The translations under genes and the position numbers were made by a program. A stretch of 64,000 bases of DNA from Halobacillus litoralis (GTDB lineage: Bacteria > Bacillota > Bacilli > Bacillales > Halobacillaceae), in the NCBI RefSeq assembly GCF_020171725.1, contig NZ_JAIVAJ010000002.1:372001-436000 (forward strand), read 5' to 3'. Of the stretch, positions 34,872-43,291 are shown in pieces. The notes beneath the pieces were generated by a model. It saw only the letters and a list, made by a program, of their open reading frames with translations. It was not told where the DNA came from and made no database searches. Positions within the stretch are counted from its first letter, which is position 1; each line of letters opens with the position of its first letter.

Positions 34872-35050
34872 TCGTGATTTTGGTTGGTGTCATACTGTTT
34901 CTCTTATTTGCTATCATTGCAACGTGGATCAATACACGGACGATTTTGAAGGATTTAGAGAAAGTGAAAGAAGCACTTGATATTAAGGAAGACTCGCCGT
35001 TTACGTTCAGTGAGTTTGAATCCATGGTGGATAAAGATGAAAAGCAATAA
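34868..35050 (+). CDS. Small membrane protein, 60 aa
   Basis: One TM helix (about 2-20), then TWINTRTILKDLEKVKEALDIKEDSPF and an acidic C-terminus. Coupled to the preceding paralogue by ATGA and overlapping the following hydrolase gene by 14 nt. Function unknown. Confidence 0.7.
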   Translation: MIVILVGVILFLLFAIIATWINTRTILKDLEKVKEALDIKEDSPFTFSEFESMVDKDEKQ

Positions 35051-35837
35051 GAACGGCATACATATTCGAAATAAATGGAACGGGAAACAAGTCACGATCT
35101 TGTTCCTGCATGGTTTGGGAAGCACGGGGGACACGTTTGTACCACTGATGGAATCACTGAGTGGATCAGTGGACGTAGTGGCTGTCGACCTGCCCGGGCA
35201 CGGACAGTCAAAGCCTTTAGAGGTGCACACGATTGAAGCGTGGGTGAAGTGGCTGGACGGTTTAGTAGCGAATTTTGAATGGGAGCGGCTCCATCTAGCA
35301 GGCCATTCGATTGGCGCGGACTTGATTGTTCAATATGCGCTTCATTTTCCAGAGAAAGTGGACTCCCTTCTATTATTAGATGGAGGTTACCTGACAGGGG
35401 AAGCCTTCGGTCAATCTGTGGAGGAAGAGGTCCGGCAGACGGAGGAGCACTGCGAAGGGTTCGTCTTTTCGTCATGGAAGGAGTTCCTGGAGATGCCCGG
35501 AGCAGAGTCGATGAAAGCTGCGATGCATGAAAGTGGTGGAAAGGTTCGGTTGAAAGTAGATGTTGAAACCGCCAAAGGACTCACAAGGGAGCTGTCTAAT
35601 GAACCGTCAGACAAGACGCTTCAGAAATGGTCTGTCCCTTCATTGTTACTGAGGGCGACTGAGCCAGTTGAAATAGAGTCGATCAGGACCAAACAAGCAG
35701 ATCGATTGAAAAACGGATCACCGGTTCAGGTTTGCGAGATTGAACAGGCAGCACACGATGTGTACCTGGACCAAAAAGATTTAGTGGCATATGAAATACT
35801 GAAATGGATCACCCGGATTAATGAAGGAACAGCATAG
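35037..35837 (+). CDS. Alpha/beta hydrolase
   Basis: 266 residues. LFLHGLGSTGDTF oxyanion strand, VAVDLPGHGQSKP, nucleophile elbow AGHSIGADL and the probable catalytic His in QAAHDVYLDQ. ATG at 35037 falls inside the preceding small gene, whose translation may deliver ribosomes. No signal peptide. Substrate unknown. Confidence 0.84.
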   Translation: MKSNKNGIHIRNKWNGKQVTILFLHGLGSTGDTFVPLMESLSGSVDVVAVDLPGHGQSKPLEVHTIEAWVKWLDGLVANFEWERLHLAGHSIGADLIVQYALHFPEKVDSLLLLDGGYLTGEAFGQSVEEEVRQTEEHCEGFVFSSWKEFLEMPGAESMKAAMHESGGKVRLKVDVETAKGLTRELSNEPSDKTLQKWSVPSLLLRATEPVEIESIRTKQADRLKNGSPVQVCEIEQAAHDVYLDQKDLVAYEILKWITRINEGTA

Positions 35838-35848
35838 GAGTGGGATAC

Positions 35849-36436
35849 GTGGCATTTACAAATAGTCGAAAAACAGAGCGCTTAGTCATCAGGCCTTTAA
35901 GAAAGAAGGATTACAAACCGTGGCTCAGCGGTTTCGAAAGCCGGCAGCCAGCGGTTAGGAAATATGACCCTGGAAAGATTGATATGTCGGAATGTACCAA
36001 AGAATGGTTTGCCGCACTGGTCGCTAAGCATCAAAGTCTGGCGCAGGAGGACACGGCCCATGTATTCGGTGTCTTTGAGGAAAAGTCAGAAACGCATATA
36101 GGGATGGTCGATTTCTCTACGTTGGCAAGAGACCAATTTCAGTGGGCGAGAATTGGTTATACCATTCATAACCAGCACTGGAGGAAGGGGTTTGCGAAGG
36201 AAGCGGTCGAGGCGGCCTTGGAGATTGCCTTTGAAGACCTTGATTTTCACAGAGTGGAAGCCCATATCAATATTAATAATGAACCCTCCTACAGACTGGC
36301 GGAGTCCGTCGGGATGGAGTATGAATGTACGCGTAAAGGCTTTATCTACGAAGGGCTCCAGTGGACCGATCATTTAGTGTACTACATACAGAAAGACCCG
36401 GGAGTTGTCAGTGAAATGGCCGTAACGGAGGAGTAA
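35849..36436 (+). CDS. GNAT-family N-acetyltransferase, RimJ/RimL-like
   Basis: 195 residues. TERLVIRPLRKKDY N-terminal strand, IGYTIHNQHWRKGFAKEAVEA acetyl-CoA region, and HRVEAHININNEPSYRLAESVGM. This is the ribosomal-protein or small-molecule N-acetyltransferase layout. I choose GTG 35849 with AGGAG 8 nt upstream over GTG 35840. Follows the hydrolase by 11 bp. Confidence 0.87.
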   Translation: MAFTNSRKTERLVIRPLRKKDYKPWLSGFESRQPAVRKYDPGKIDMSECTKEWFAALVAKHQSLAQEDTAHVFGVFEEKSETHIGMVDFSTLARDQFQWARIGYTIHNQHWRKGFAKEAVEAALEIAFEDLDFHRVEAHININNEPSYRLAESVGMEYECTRKGFIYEGLQWTDHLVYYIQKDPGVVSEMAVTEE

Positions 36437-36447
36437 TGGTGTTAAAG

Positions 36448-36482
36448 AATGGGAGAGCCAGTGGGATCAGCTCTCCTATTCA
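36448..36482. terminator. Bidirectional terminator
   Basis: Stem AATGGGAGAGC/GCTCTCCTATT with one wobble pair, between converging GNAT and P1 peptidase genes. Confidence 0.75.
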
Positions 36483-36487
36483 CATGT

Positions 36488-37549
36488 TTAGAGAGAAAGG
36501 TTGAAACGGTCGAGTAAGTCAGTGAAAGCAGGTCTCTCATTGCCGTCTCTTCCTTTTACAGCGACTGCTGTTGTAAGTGAGTTCAGAACAGCTTCCTCGG
36601 TGGCTTCGCCGATAGCACGGAATGCTTCATCCATTTCCTCTTCGTGGATCATGGATACCTCAATCGGCTGGTTGGTCTTCTCATGAGGGATTCTTGTAGC
36701 GGTAGAGAAACCAATGACGATCTCCCCGCTTCCGTGTGTGATGATCGATCCTGTTCTTGATAACCCAGTCACCGTCCGTTTCAGGATACGGTTGAGTTGC
36801 CTGTCTGTGACAGGGAGGTCAGTGGCTGCAATGATCATGATGGAGCCTTTGTCTTTTTCCTGCCATTCGTCCAGAAGCTTCTTCTTCAGCTCCTGACCGA
36901 TACTGCGGCCCTTGATGGTCAAGTCCCGCAGAATGCCGAAGTTAGACATGACGAGAATCCCCATCGTGTAAACGCCGTGGGAAAGAGGGATCAGCCTGGA
37001 AGAGGTGCCGATTCCGCCTTTCAACGAGTAGCAGAGCATGCCGCGGCCTGCACCGACGCTCCCTTCCTCCACTTGCTTTGAAGCGTGTTGGATCGCTTGG
37101 TGGATGTGTGTTTTATGTACATGCTGCTTCCTGATATCATTAAGAAGCATATCGTTGCATTCACCGATTACCGCATTTACGGTTCCGGTTGTTCTTCCGA
37201 TCTCAGGATTCCTCGCAAGCATGTGCTCGATGCAGGCATCGGCAGCAGTTCCGACATTCAACGTGTTTGTGAGCAGAATCGGGGTCTCAATCACACCAAG
37301 CTCTTGAAGTTGAATCGTACCCATCGTTTTGCCGAAGCCGTTCAATACGTGGCTTGTGGCAATCAGTTTCTCCTTAAACAGGTTTCCTTGGTGAGGCAGG
37401 ACAGCCGTGACACCTGTTTGACAATCACCGTCAGAAAGGGTTACGTGACCGACCGTAACTCCCTCGACATCCGTAATAGAGTTCAACGGCCCTGTTTCCA
37501 TTTCGCCGATGCTTCCATGGCGTTCACGGAATCTGTTTTGTTTTTTCAT
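36488..37549 (-). CDS. P1-family N-terminal-nucleophile peptidase (DmpA-like)
   Basis: 353 residues. DmpA-family aminopeptidases self-cleave before a Ser that becomes the nucleophile. The likely site is Gly236-Ser237 in KDKGSIMIIAATDLP. Other family runs are NSITDVEGVTVGHVTL, TNTLNVGTAADACIEH and GSVGAGRGM. Typical substrates are N-terminal small or beta-amino acids. ATG 37549 follows GGGTGG. Stands alone, divergent from a small membrane gene. Confidence 0.87.
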   Translation of the reverse strand: MKKQNRFRERHGSIGEMETGPLNSITDVEGVTVGHVTLSDGDCQTGVTAVLPHQGNLFKEKLIATSHVLNGFGKTMGTIQLQELGVIETPILLTNTLNVGTAADACIEHMLARNPEIGRTTGTVNAVIGECNDMLLNDIRKQHVHKTHIHQAIQHASKQVEEGSVGAGRGMLCYSLKGGIGTSSRLIPLSHGVYTMGILVMSNFGILRDLTIKGRSIGQELKKKLLDEWQEKDKGSIMIIAATDLPVTDRQLNRILKRTVTGLSRTGSIITHGSGEIVIGFSTATRIPHEKTNQPIEVSMIHEEEMDEAFRAIGEATEEAVLNSLTTAVAVKGRDGNERPAFTDLLDRFNLSL

Positions 37550-37615
37550 CAATACACCACCCTTTTTTGTATTTTAACACGTTTATTCAGGGTGAATGAC
37601 AGGAGGTGGAATTTC

Positions 37616-37837
37616 TTGAGGTATGGTATGGCTCATGTCATGACAGTGTTTGGATGTGGCACACTGTTATATCTACTTATTGCAGGCATCATGGACGGGG
37701 CTCGACTCCCGGTGGTCAGTTATTTCTTATCTTTGATTGCGAGTCACTTGCTGCTTGAAAAAAATCAATGGCTCGTCTACTACGTGGATGGGTGGCTGAC
37801 ACCGCGGGGTTCAGAGGATAATGATCGTCACAGGTGA
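37616..37837 (+). CDS. Small two-helix membrane protein
   Basis: 73 residues beginning at TTG 37616, 6 nt behind a near-perfect AGGAGGTGG. Two hydrophobic segments (about 7-25 and 32-48) and a C-terminal DGWLTPRGSEDNDRHR. The frame is open much further upstream, but that part is antisense to the P1 peptidase and is not used. No family recognised. Confidence 0.65.
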   Translation: MRYGMAHVMTVFGCGTLLYLLIAGIMDGARLPVVSYFLSLIASHLLLEKNQWLVYYVDGWLTPRGSEDNDRHR

Positions 37838-37971
37838 TCGCCATATTTCAGCAGGGGAAGGGGGAACGTGTCGCCTCTTCTCTTTTTTTGTGTTCTCATT
37901 CATGAATGATTGTGATATTGTTTTACTTATATAATAATAGGGTAAGGTCGTAATATTAGGGGGGCGAAACA

Positions 37972-38133
37972 ATGACTCATGTATCATTGGAAAAAGAGAT
38001 AGAAGACATTCGGTCGGAAATGTACCATGCCCATTTAAACGATCATAAATATGAAGATGTGTTGAAGATTTCTCAGAAGCTGGATCAAGCATTGAACAGG
38101 CTGTATGGGATGTCGGAGGAACCGCGCTCTTAA
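37972..38133 (+). CDS. Spo0E-like aspartyl-phosphate phosphatase, 53 aa
   Basis: Short two-helix hairpin protein with the Spo0E signature SQKLDQALNRLYG and a preceding helix (LEKEIEDIRSEMYHAH). Spo0E-type proteins dephosphorylate Spo0A~P and delay sporulation. AGGGGGGCG precedes the ATG. Not listed by length-filtered gene finders. Supports a spore-forming host. Confidence 0.82.
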   Translation: MTHVSLEKEIEDIRSEMYHAHLNDHKYEDVLKISQKLDQALNRLYGMSEEPRS

Positions 38134-38166
38134 AAAAGTTTTTTTCGTATAAAAGGAGTTTTATAT

Positions 38167-38391
38167 TTGGACTTGATTTCTCTTTTAAAAGAGGAAGGGT
38201 ACACGAAAGTTTCCTATATTATGGACGGTGAGAAGCATTCCAAGTTTCTCAATCAAGAGATGGATGCGGACTCTCTCATGAAGTTATTTATGAAAAATAC
38301 GCACATGATTGAATATTTCCCTTACGAAGCGAAACCGTACTTGATGGTGTTGCAACCAACGACAAGCATTAAAGTTCTATTATACAAATAG
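38167..38391 (+). CDS. Small hydrophilic protein of unknown function
   Basis: 74 residues, TTG start with AAAAGGAG 8 nt upstream, 33 bp after the Spo0E-like gene. The product (MDLISLLKEEGYTKVSYIMD... ending IKVLLYK) has mixed alpha/beta character and no TM segment. No family recognised. Confidence 0.6.
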   Translation: MDLISLLKEEGYTKVSYIMDGEKHSKFLNQEMDADSLMKLFMKNTHMIEYFPYEAKPYLMVLQPTTSIKVLLYK

Positions 38392-38444
38392 AGTCGACAA
38401 AACAGGATGTAGCCTTGGTCTGTATTTGTCGACTCTTGTATAAT
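38391..38444 (+). promoter_or_regulatory. Long-loop inverted repeat and possible promoter
   Basis: 11-bp perfect arms GAGTCGACAAA (38391-38401) and TTTGTCGACTC (38425-38435) with a 23-nt loop. TATAAT at 38439-38444 with an upstream TG and TTGGTC at 38415-38420 (18-bp spacer) could serve the 58-residue gene at 38515. The hairpin could instead terminate the preceding gene, though no T-run follows. Confidence 0.4.
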
Positions 38445-38514
38445 GCGAAGACTTTTGGAATAATGATAGAGGGTCCTTCAGGCTTTCCGTAGTTATACAT
38501 AAAAGGGGAATCGT

Positions 38515-38691
38515 ATGCAAATCATTGTTTTTCTACTTACCATATTAATAGTATCCATTGGAGTGTACTTCTTCAATAAAGGAATAAAAGGCAGGCGAGC
38601 CAAGGAAAAGGCGCATTCTATTCATTTATTCTCAGGTGCTTCTTTACTTGTATTAGTAGCCATGATGCACATTGTGAATCAATTCTCATAG
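38515..38691 (+). CDS. Small two-helix membrane protein, 58 aa
   Basis: TM helix at 2-19, basic loop NKGIKGRRAKEK, second helix at about 40-55. AAAAGGGGA precedes the ATG. A good terminator follows. Function unknown. Confidence 0.65.
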   Translation: MQIIVFLLTILIVSIGVYFFNKGIKGRRAKEKAHSIHLFSGASLLVLVAMMHIVNQFS

Positions 38692-38699
38692 ACACAGGC

Positions 38700-38730
38700 A
38701 GACAAGACGTAGGTTCTTGTCTTTTTATTT
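38700..38730 (+). terminator. Hairpin terminator
   Basis: 8-bp perfect stem AGACAAGA/TCTTGTCT, 7-nt loop, then TTTTATTT. Confidence 0.8.
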
Positions 38731-38766
38731 AGGGGAAAAGAAGGAACAAGAAAGGAGGAGGTTATC

Positions 38767-39306
38767 GTGAAAGGGAAGCATATACATATGCGACCGTTAC
38801 AAAGGGAAGATGCTGAACCCCTATTACAGTTTCAAGCTTCTAATAGAGAATTCTTCGAAACGTACTCGATGGATCGGGTGGAGAATTATTATTCGGTCGA
38901 ATATCAACGTAGCTTGATTGAGAAACAACAGGCCGCAAGAAAAAAGGATGAAGAATATGCATATGGGATTTTTCTTAACGGTGAGAACCGGTTGATTGGA
39001 ACGATTAATCTTTTTCACGTGATGCGTGGTCCGCTTCAGAGTGCTTTCATCGGGTACTTTCTCGACCGCAGGGAAAATGGGAGGGGATATACGACGGAAG
39101 CCGTTGGATTACTTGAGACATTCGCATTCGAAAAGCTGGGGCTGCACCGTATTGAAGCGGGGGTCATGCCGCATAATCAAGGTTCCATCCGTGTCCTGGA
39201 GAAGTCTGGGTTTCAAAGGGAAGGATTGGCAAGGAAAAATGTACGGATCAATGGAAAGTGGGAAGACCACGTTGTGTTAGCTGCGCTCAATCCAGCGGAT
39301 GAGTAA
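38767..39306 (+). CDS. GNAT-family N-acetyltransferase, RimJ/RimL-like
   Basis: 179 residues. IHMRPLQREDAEPLLQFQ, FIGYFLDRRENGRGYTTEAV acetyl-CoA region, HRIEAGVMPHNQGSIRVLEKSGF. Resembles YjcK/RimJ-type acetyltransferases of Bacillus. GTG start with GGAGGAGG upstream. Acceptor unknown. Confidence 0.88.
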   Translation: MKGKHIHMRPLQREDAEPLLQFQASNREFFETYSMDRVENYYSVEYQRSLIEKQQAARKKDEEYAYGIFLNGENRLIGTINLFHVMRGPLQSAFIGYFLDRRENGRGYTTEAVGLLETFAFEKLGLHRIEAGVMPHNQGSIRVLEKSGFQREGLARKNVRINGKWEDHVVLAALNPADE

Positions 39307-39314
39307 CAGATGGT

Positions 39315-39833
39315 CTAAATGAAATGTCTTGCTTTCCCGTAGCGAATCAATCCGGTGTAAGGGTCTCCTTTAATCCCCAGTTGTTCGCAAAAAGCCTCTT
39401 CTGTCGTAAGGCCTGTACGTTTCAAATAAACGATACGTTCCTTGAGCGAAGCGTCTTCTTGAAGCAGTTTGTGTTCAATGATCATGTGTAAGTATGCGTT
39501 TTGAAGGAGCGACGGCTGGTTTTGAGCGTAAAGCTCGAACTCAAACCCGCCAAAGAAAAAGTTGGCTTTCAAGGCAGCGGGTTTTCTTTTGATTTGAAAT
39601 TTTTCTTTATTTTGATATAACTTCAGCAACCTCTCTTCATACAAAGCGAAGTCTTCTACATGGAGAACAATATCCAAATCCGAACCCTCCAAGTCGAAAC
39701 CGATCGGAATGGTCCCGCATAATACGGGTTGATAGCAGGAAAGGTCGTAAAGCAGGTGGAGATTCTGCAGAGCCTGATAAGCACGCTTCTGCTTGGGAGA
39801 TCCTTCCTTCATCTTGTTCAATAAATCACACAT
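39315..39833 (-). CDS. DUF4269 nucleotidyltransferase-fold protein
   Basis: 172 residues. CGTIPIGFDLEGSDLDIV holds a nucleotidyltransferase-type glycine motif followed by an Asp-x-Asp pair; FELYAQNQPSLLQNAYLHM is the second conserved block. This matches DUF4269. The substrate is unknown. Start ATG has GGAAATGAGG upstream. Monocistronic, converging on the GNAT gene. Confidence 0.8.
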   Translation of the reverse strand: MCDLLNKMKEGSPKQKRAYQALQNLHLLYDLSCYQPVLCGTIPIGFDLEGSDLDIVLHVEDFALYEERLLKLYQNKEKFQIKRKPAALKANFFFGGFEFELYAQNQPSLLQNAYLHMIIEHKLLQEDASLKERIVYLKRTGLTTEEAFCEQLGIKGDPYTGLIRYGKARHFI

Positions 39834-40008
39834 ATCCTCATTTCCTTTCCCATAAACTAACAGGCAGCATCCATTTTAAAGGTAGCATGAAATGAAGTGG
39901 GTGTAAAACGTTGTAAAGATTCAGGTGTAAAACTGAAAGAGATGGGGAAGAACGTGTATAATCTGAATAAACGACCACGCGGCTGGTTCAATAGAAAGGA
40001 ATGGAGAT

Positions 40009-40314
40009 ATGTATCTGAAGGACTTACAAAATTTCGAGCTCTATAGTCAACTCTCTCTGAAACAAGTCGAAGATCGTTTACTCATTACAGCTGATTTTCC
40101 AAAGGAATTTTTGACAGAGAACAATATGAAGGAACCCTTCTTATATGTGATTTTATATGTTCGTGGAGGCGAGCGGATCAAGGTCATTGATGAAAGCAGT
40201 GCGAAGATTTATTATCCATCGAAGCAGGAAATTGCTCCTGAGACACGGAGAGGCATTGTAAAGTTTGCCAAGTCGAAGGCTAAACAATTTAGAGAACAGA
40301 CAAATAAAGCGTAA
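40009..40314 (+). CDS. Protein of unknown function, 101 aa
   Basis: Soluble product (MYLKDLQNFELYSQLSLKQ... KQFREQTNKA) with a central FLYVILYVRGGERIKVID beta segment and a basic helical end. ATG preceded by TGGAGAT. No family recognised. A weak T-run hairpin follows. Confidence 0.6.
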   Translation: MYLKDLQNFELYSQLSLKQVEDRLLITADFPKEFLTENNMKEPFLYVILYVRGGERIKVIDESSAKIYYPSKQEIAPETRRGIVKFAKSKAKQFREQTNKA

Positions 40315-40326
40315 TGGTTTGTATAG

Positions 40327-40370
40327 ACACTTGGTTGATGCGTGTATCGTATCAGCGAGTGTTTTTTTTA
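40327..40370 (+). terminator. Probable terminator
   Basis: Imperfect stem ACACTTGGTTGA/TCAGCGAGTGT, followed by nine T residues. Confidence 0.6.
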
Positions 40371-40470
40371 TATACTGATATAAGAGGATAAATTTGAATA
40401 ATTGAGAGAATTTTGCCATAATTTAGTTTAGAGCAAGACGTGAAGAACTGTTCAAGAGGGGGGGAGGGCG

Positions 40471-40911
40471 ATGGAAGAAGAAATCGACTATGATTTGAGG
40501 CAGGTTTACATAAAGAAGAAAAGAATGGTCGAGGCTGCTCTCATAGGTTTCCTTTTCATCGGGACTCTTTATCAAACCATCGACGGTTCCTTTGAAATGC
40601 CCGTCCTTGCTGCAGTCCTATTTCTTTTCTTGAGTTGGCTGCATTATGGGTGGAAAAGCAGACAGGAGACAGCTGAACTATGGAAGATTTGGGATGTGAA
40701 GTGGAGTGAACGGAAATATAAGTATGCGGTTCTTCGTTCGCTTCCGAATGTGCTGTTCATCTGTTTAGTAGCAGCCCCTTTTCATCCGGTCATGTCAACA
40801 ATCCTTGCTTTTATCCTATTCCCTTTCTTCATCTCCAGGAACCTCGAAAAGTGGCACCGGAGGCAGGCGATGCACGAGCATAATAGAGCGGAGGTCGAGT
40901 ATGGAAGATAA
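40471..40911 (+). CDS. Four-helix membrane protein
   Basis: 146 residues. A short acidic N-terminus and basic KKKRM lead into paired TM helices (about 22-38, 42-58), and a second pair follows near 88-118. A charged C-terminus ends MHEHNRAEVEYGR. GAGGGGGGGAGGGCG precedes the ATG. It overlaps the next membrane gene by 11 nt. No family recognised. Confidence 0.68.
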   Translation: MEEEIDYDLRQVYIKKKRMVEAALIGFLFIGTLYQTIDGSFEMPVLAAVLFLFLSWLHYGWKSRQETAELWKIWDVKWSERKYKYAVLRSLPNVLFICLVAAPFHPVMSTILAFILFPFFISRNLEKWHRRQAMHEHNRAEVEYGR

Positions 40912-41362
40912 CCTGACTCGGTTTCCTGTAGAAAGAATACGTTTCTTCTTGTTATGGCTAATGGGAGTAGGGGTGGCTTTTCTAATCAGCTATTGGCTAT
41001 CCTATCACATGCTTTTTCACCCGAAAGGTTACAAAGTCATAGAAATCGGGGAGCAGTATTTGGTTTTACAGCAGAACACGTTGATAGGTTTGAAAGATGC
41101 TGTTGTTAGAGTAACTTTCATAGATGGCGAAAGTTGGAAAATAGAAAAAATCGTGCAAGATGTAAAAGATATGCGACTCAAATATATGTTTTTCTATATG
41201 ACGACATCCTCATTGCTTTATTTCTTTCTTCTTGAACGTGCAAAGGACGAACGGTTGAAAAAATCGGATCTGTTCTGGCTATTGATCAGCATTTTATTAG
41301 CGTGGGGCACTTTAGCTATGGAACTGGATCGGCTGCACGAATTTTTTCTGGAGAAGTCCTAA
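40901..41362 (+). CDS. Membrane protein coupled to upstream membrane gene
   Basis: 153 residues: one TM helix (about 16-36), an extracellular-type stretch of about 70 residues, then two TM helices (about 103-118 and 128-146). ATG 40901 has GGAGGTCGAGT before it and overlaps the preceding gene. The pair probably forms one membrane unit. Function unknown. Confidence 0.68.
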   Translation: MEDNLTRFPVERIRFFLLWLMGVGVAFLISYWLSYHMLFHPKGYKVIEIGEQYLVLQQNTLIGLKDAVVRVTFIDGESWKIEKIVQDVKDMRLKYMFFYMTTSSLLYFFLLERAKDERLKKSDLFWLLISILLAWGTLAMELDRLHEFFLEKS

Positions 41363-41393
41363 CCAATGAGGCTTCGTTTTTGGAGGGGAAAAA

Positions 41394-41876
41394 ATGAAAT
41401 TATCGAACCGAGATATGACGGAACAAGATGCGCGCCAAATCGTGAGCTGGAGATATGACCCTCCCTATGAATTGTACAATCTTGAGATGAACGATGAATC
41501 GATCGCAGAGTTTCTGGATGGTTCCTATAAAGCGGTGTTTGACGACCAGCAGCGGCTATTCGGTTTTTATTGCAGCGGGAGGTCAGCGCAGGTTCCGGCC
41601 GGCGATCAATACGACGTTTATCATAAGAAGGCAGTAGATATGGGGCTAGGTATGAATCCGATCTATACGGGGTGTGGTCTTGGGTTTGATTTTGTAAAAA
41701 TGGTGACCGCAGAACTTCATAAAAGACATGGAAATGTTCCGATTCGGTTGACGGTAGCCAATTTCAATACGAGAGCGATCCATCTTTATGAGAAGCTCGG
41801 CTTCAAAGAAGTAGACCAGTTTTCGAATACGGCCACAAGTTTCAAGACGATGATACGTATAGGAGGGTTAGCATGA
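41394..41876 (+). CDS. GNAT-family N-acetyltransferase
   Basis: 160 residues. Acetyl-CoA region GMNPIYTGCGLGFDFVKMV (with the Gly-x-Gly turn as GCGLG), then RLTVANFNTRAIHLYEKLGF. TTGGAGGGG precedes the ATG. Coupled by ATGA to the SDR gene downstream. Acceptor unknown. Confidence 0.85.
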   Translation: MKLSNRDMTEQDARQIVSWRYDPPYELYNLEMNDESIAEFLDGSYKAVFDDQQRLFGFYCSGRSAQVPAGDQYDVYHKKAVDMGLGMNPIYTGCGLGFDFVKMVTAELHKRHGNVPIRLTVANFNTRAIHLYEKLGFKEVDQFSNTATSFKTMIRIGGLA

Positions 41877-42649
41877 GTTCAGAGAATAGGAAAATAGCGG
41901 TCGTAACAGGAGCAAGTAGAGAGGATGGCATTGGAACGGCTGTCTGTCATGCACTCGCAGAGGATGGAATGGATATTTTCTTCACGCATTTCGGAAAATA
42001 CGATGAAATAGAAGGGAACGGTCAGGAGCACGAATGGCCGAGTCAGTTGAAGGAGCAGTTGTCAGCCAAAGGGGTACGGGCTGCACATATGGAAATCGAC
42101 TTTTCTATCAGTGGTTCCCATCAAACCCTTCTTGATGCCGTGGAGAAAGAATGGGGAACACCCTCTGTATTGATCCATAATGCGACTTATCAGACAGACA
42201 CCGATTTCCGGTCACTGAATGCAGAGACGCTCGATACATACTATAAGATCAATAATCGTGAGCCGATTTTGCTAAGTACGGAGTTTGCCAAGCGTTTTGA
42301 GGAAATGGGTGGCAGTGATGAAGGCAGGATTATCCAGCTTGTTTCGGGTGGCCCTGACCCCAATAACCTTGCATACATAGGAACGAAAGGAATGTTGAAG
42401 GCGATGACTTATCCGCTTGCGGTGGGTCTTGCTCCTCTTGGCATAACCGTGAATTCGGTGGACCCAGGTCCGACAGATACAGGTTGGATGGACGAATCTT
42501 TAAAGGAACAGCTGAAGCCTCTCTTTCCGAAAGGTAGAATTGGGAAAGCAGAAGATGCAGCAAAATTGATTCGTTTCCTTGCAGGGCCGGAATCAGGTTG
42601 GATTACAGGTCAGACAATCGATTCAAATGGTGGTTTTCTAGGTAAGTAA
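41873..42649 (+). CDS. Short-chain dehydrogenase/reductase, FabG-like
   Basis: 258 residues. The cofactor motif TGASREDGIGTAVCHAL departs from TGxxxGIG by two extra residues. The catalytic pair is LAYIGTKGML, VNSVDPGPTDTGWM is the substrate-loop region and GQTIDSNGGF the C-terminus. In place of NNAG it has HNATYQ. NAD(P)-dependent; substrate unknown. ATG overlaps the GNAT stop. Confidence 0.85.
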   Translation: MSSENRKIAVVTGASREDGIGTAVCHALAEDGMDIFFTHFGKYDEIEGNGQEHEWPSQLKEQLSAKGVRAAHMEIDFSISGSHQTLLDAVEKEWGTPSVLIHNATYQTDTDFRSLNAETLDTYYKINNREPILLSTEFAKRFEEMGGSDEGRIIQLVSGGPDPNNLAYIGTKGMLKAMTYPLAVGLAPLGITVNSVDPGPTDTGWMDESLKEQLKPLFPKGRIGKAEDAAKLIRFLAGPESGWITGQTIDSNGGFLGK

Positions 42650-42797
42650 TAAATCCGTGAAGGTATCGTCAAAAAGTAGGATTGTTAAAATGTTGGAAAT
42701 TTGGAATAATTTAAGTGGGGAAGGGTATTAGCATAGAGACCCATAGACCGAAAGATAGAAAAGAATGGTAGTTAGATCGACATAGGAGGAACCCACG

Positions 42798-43268
42798 TTG
42801 AGGAAAACCCTTATTCCAATAGTCGTCATCCTTTTGATTTGTGCTGGCTGTACGAACCGAATAGAGGCAGGCTCAACATTCGATAAGAAGAAGGTGACAG
42901 AAGACATCAAGGGTCTTACGATGAATGTTAAGTTACCAACACTTGTCCCCTTTGAAACCTTCAAAATTATGAGCGAAAGCTCTTCGGACAACCGTGCTGA
43001 ATCCTATACGCTGAATCTGTTTGCGAAACCGGAAGATAAGGAAGCTCTCTCGATTACGGCTGTAGAGGGGAATTTATCGCCTCCTGAAGAAACCGAGAAG
43101 GTGGAGCTGAGTGAAGGGAAGGTCGGCTATTTTTCTGAACAGGGAGATATTGCGGTGATGGTTTGGGAGGATGAAGATGTTAGTTATCATGTTCAGCATA
43201 TCTGTGAGGACAATCGGAAGCTGTTCTCGAAAAATGGGTTTGTACAATTTGTAAATCAATTTAATTGA
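42798..43268 (+). CDS. Lipoprotein of unknown function
   Basis: 156 residues. TTG start with AGGAGGA 7 nt upstream. A signal peptide (RKTLIPIVVILLI) leads to the lipobox LICAGC, predicted lipidation at the second Cys. The mature part is acidic with no recognised domain. It precedes a small membrane protein and a Nudix gene in the same orientation. Confidence 0.75.
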   Translation: MRKTLIPIVVILLICAGCTNRIEAGSTFDKKKVTEDIKGLTMNVKLPTLVPFETFKIMSESSSDNRAESYTLNLFAKPEDKEALSITAVEGNLSPPEETEKVELSEGKVGYFSEQGDIAVMVWEDEDVSYHVQHICEDNRKLFSKNGFVQFVNQFN

Positions 43269-43291
43269 AGTGTCAAAGGATGGGAAGAGTC

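Noticed and set aside
37085..37615. 5' part of a 250-codon plus-strand frame
   Set aside because: This part is antisense to the P1 peptidase. Only the last 73 codons from TTG 37616 have an RBS and a protein-like composition.
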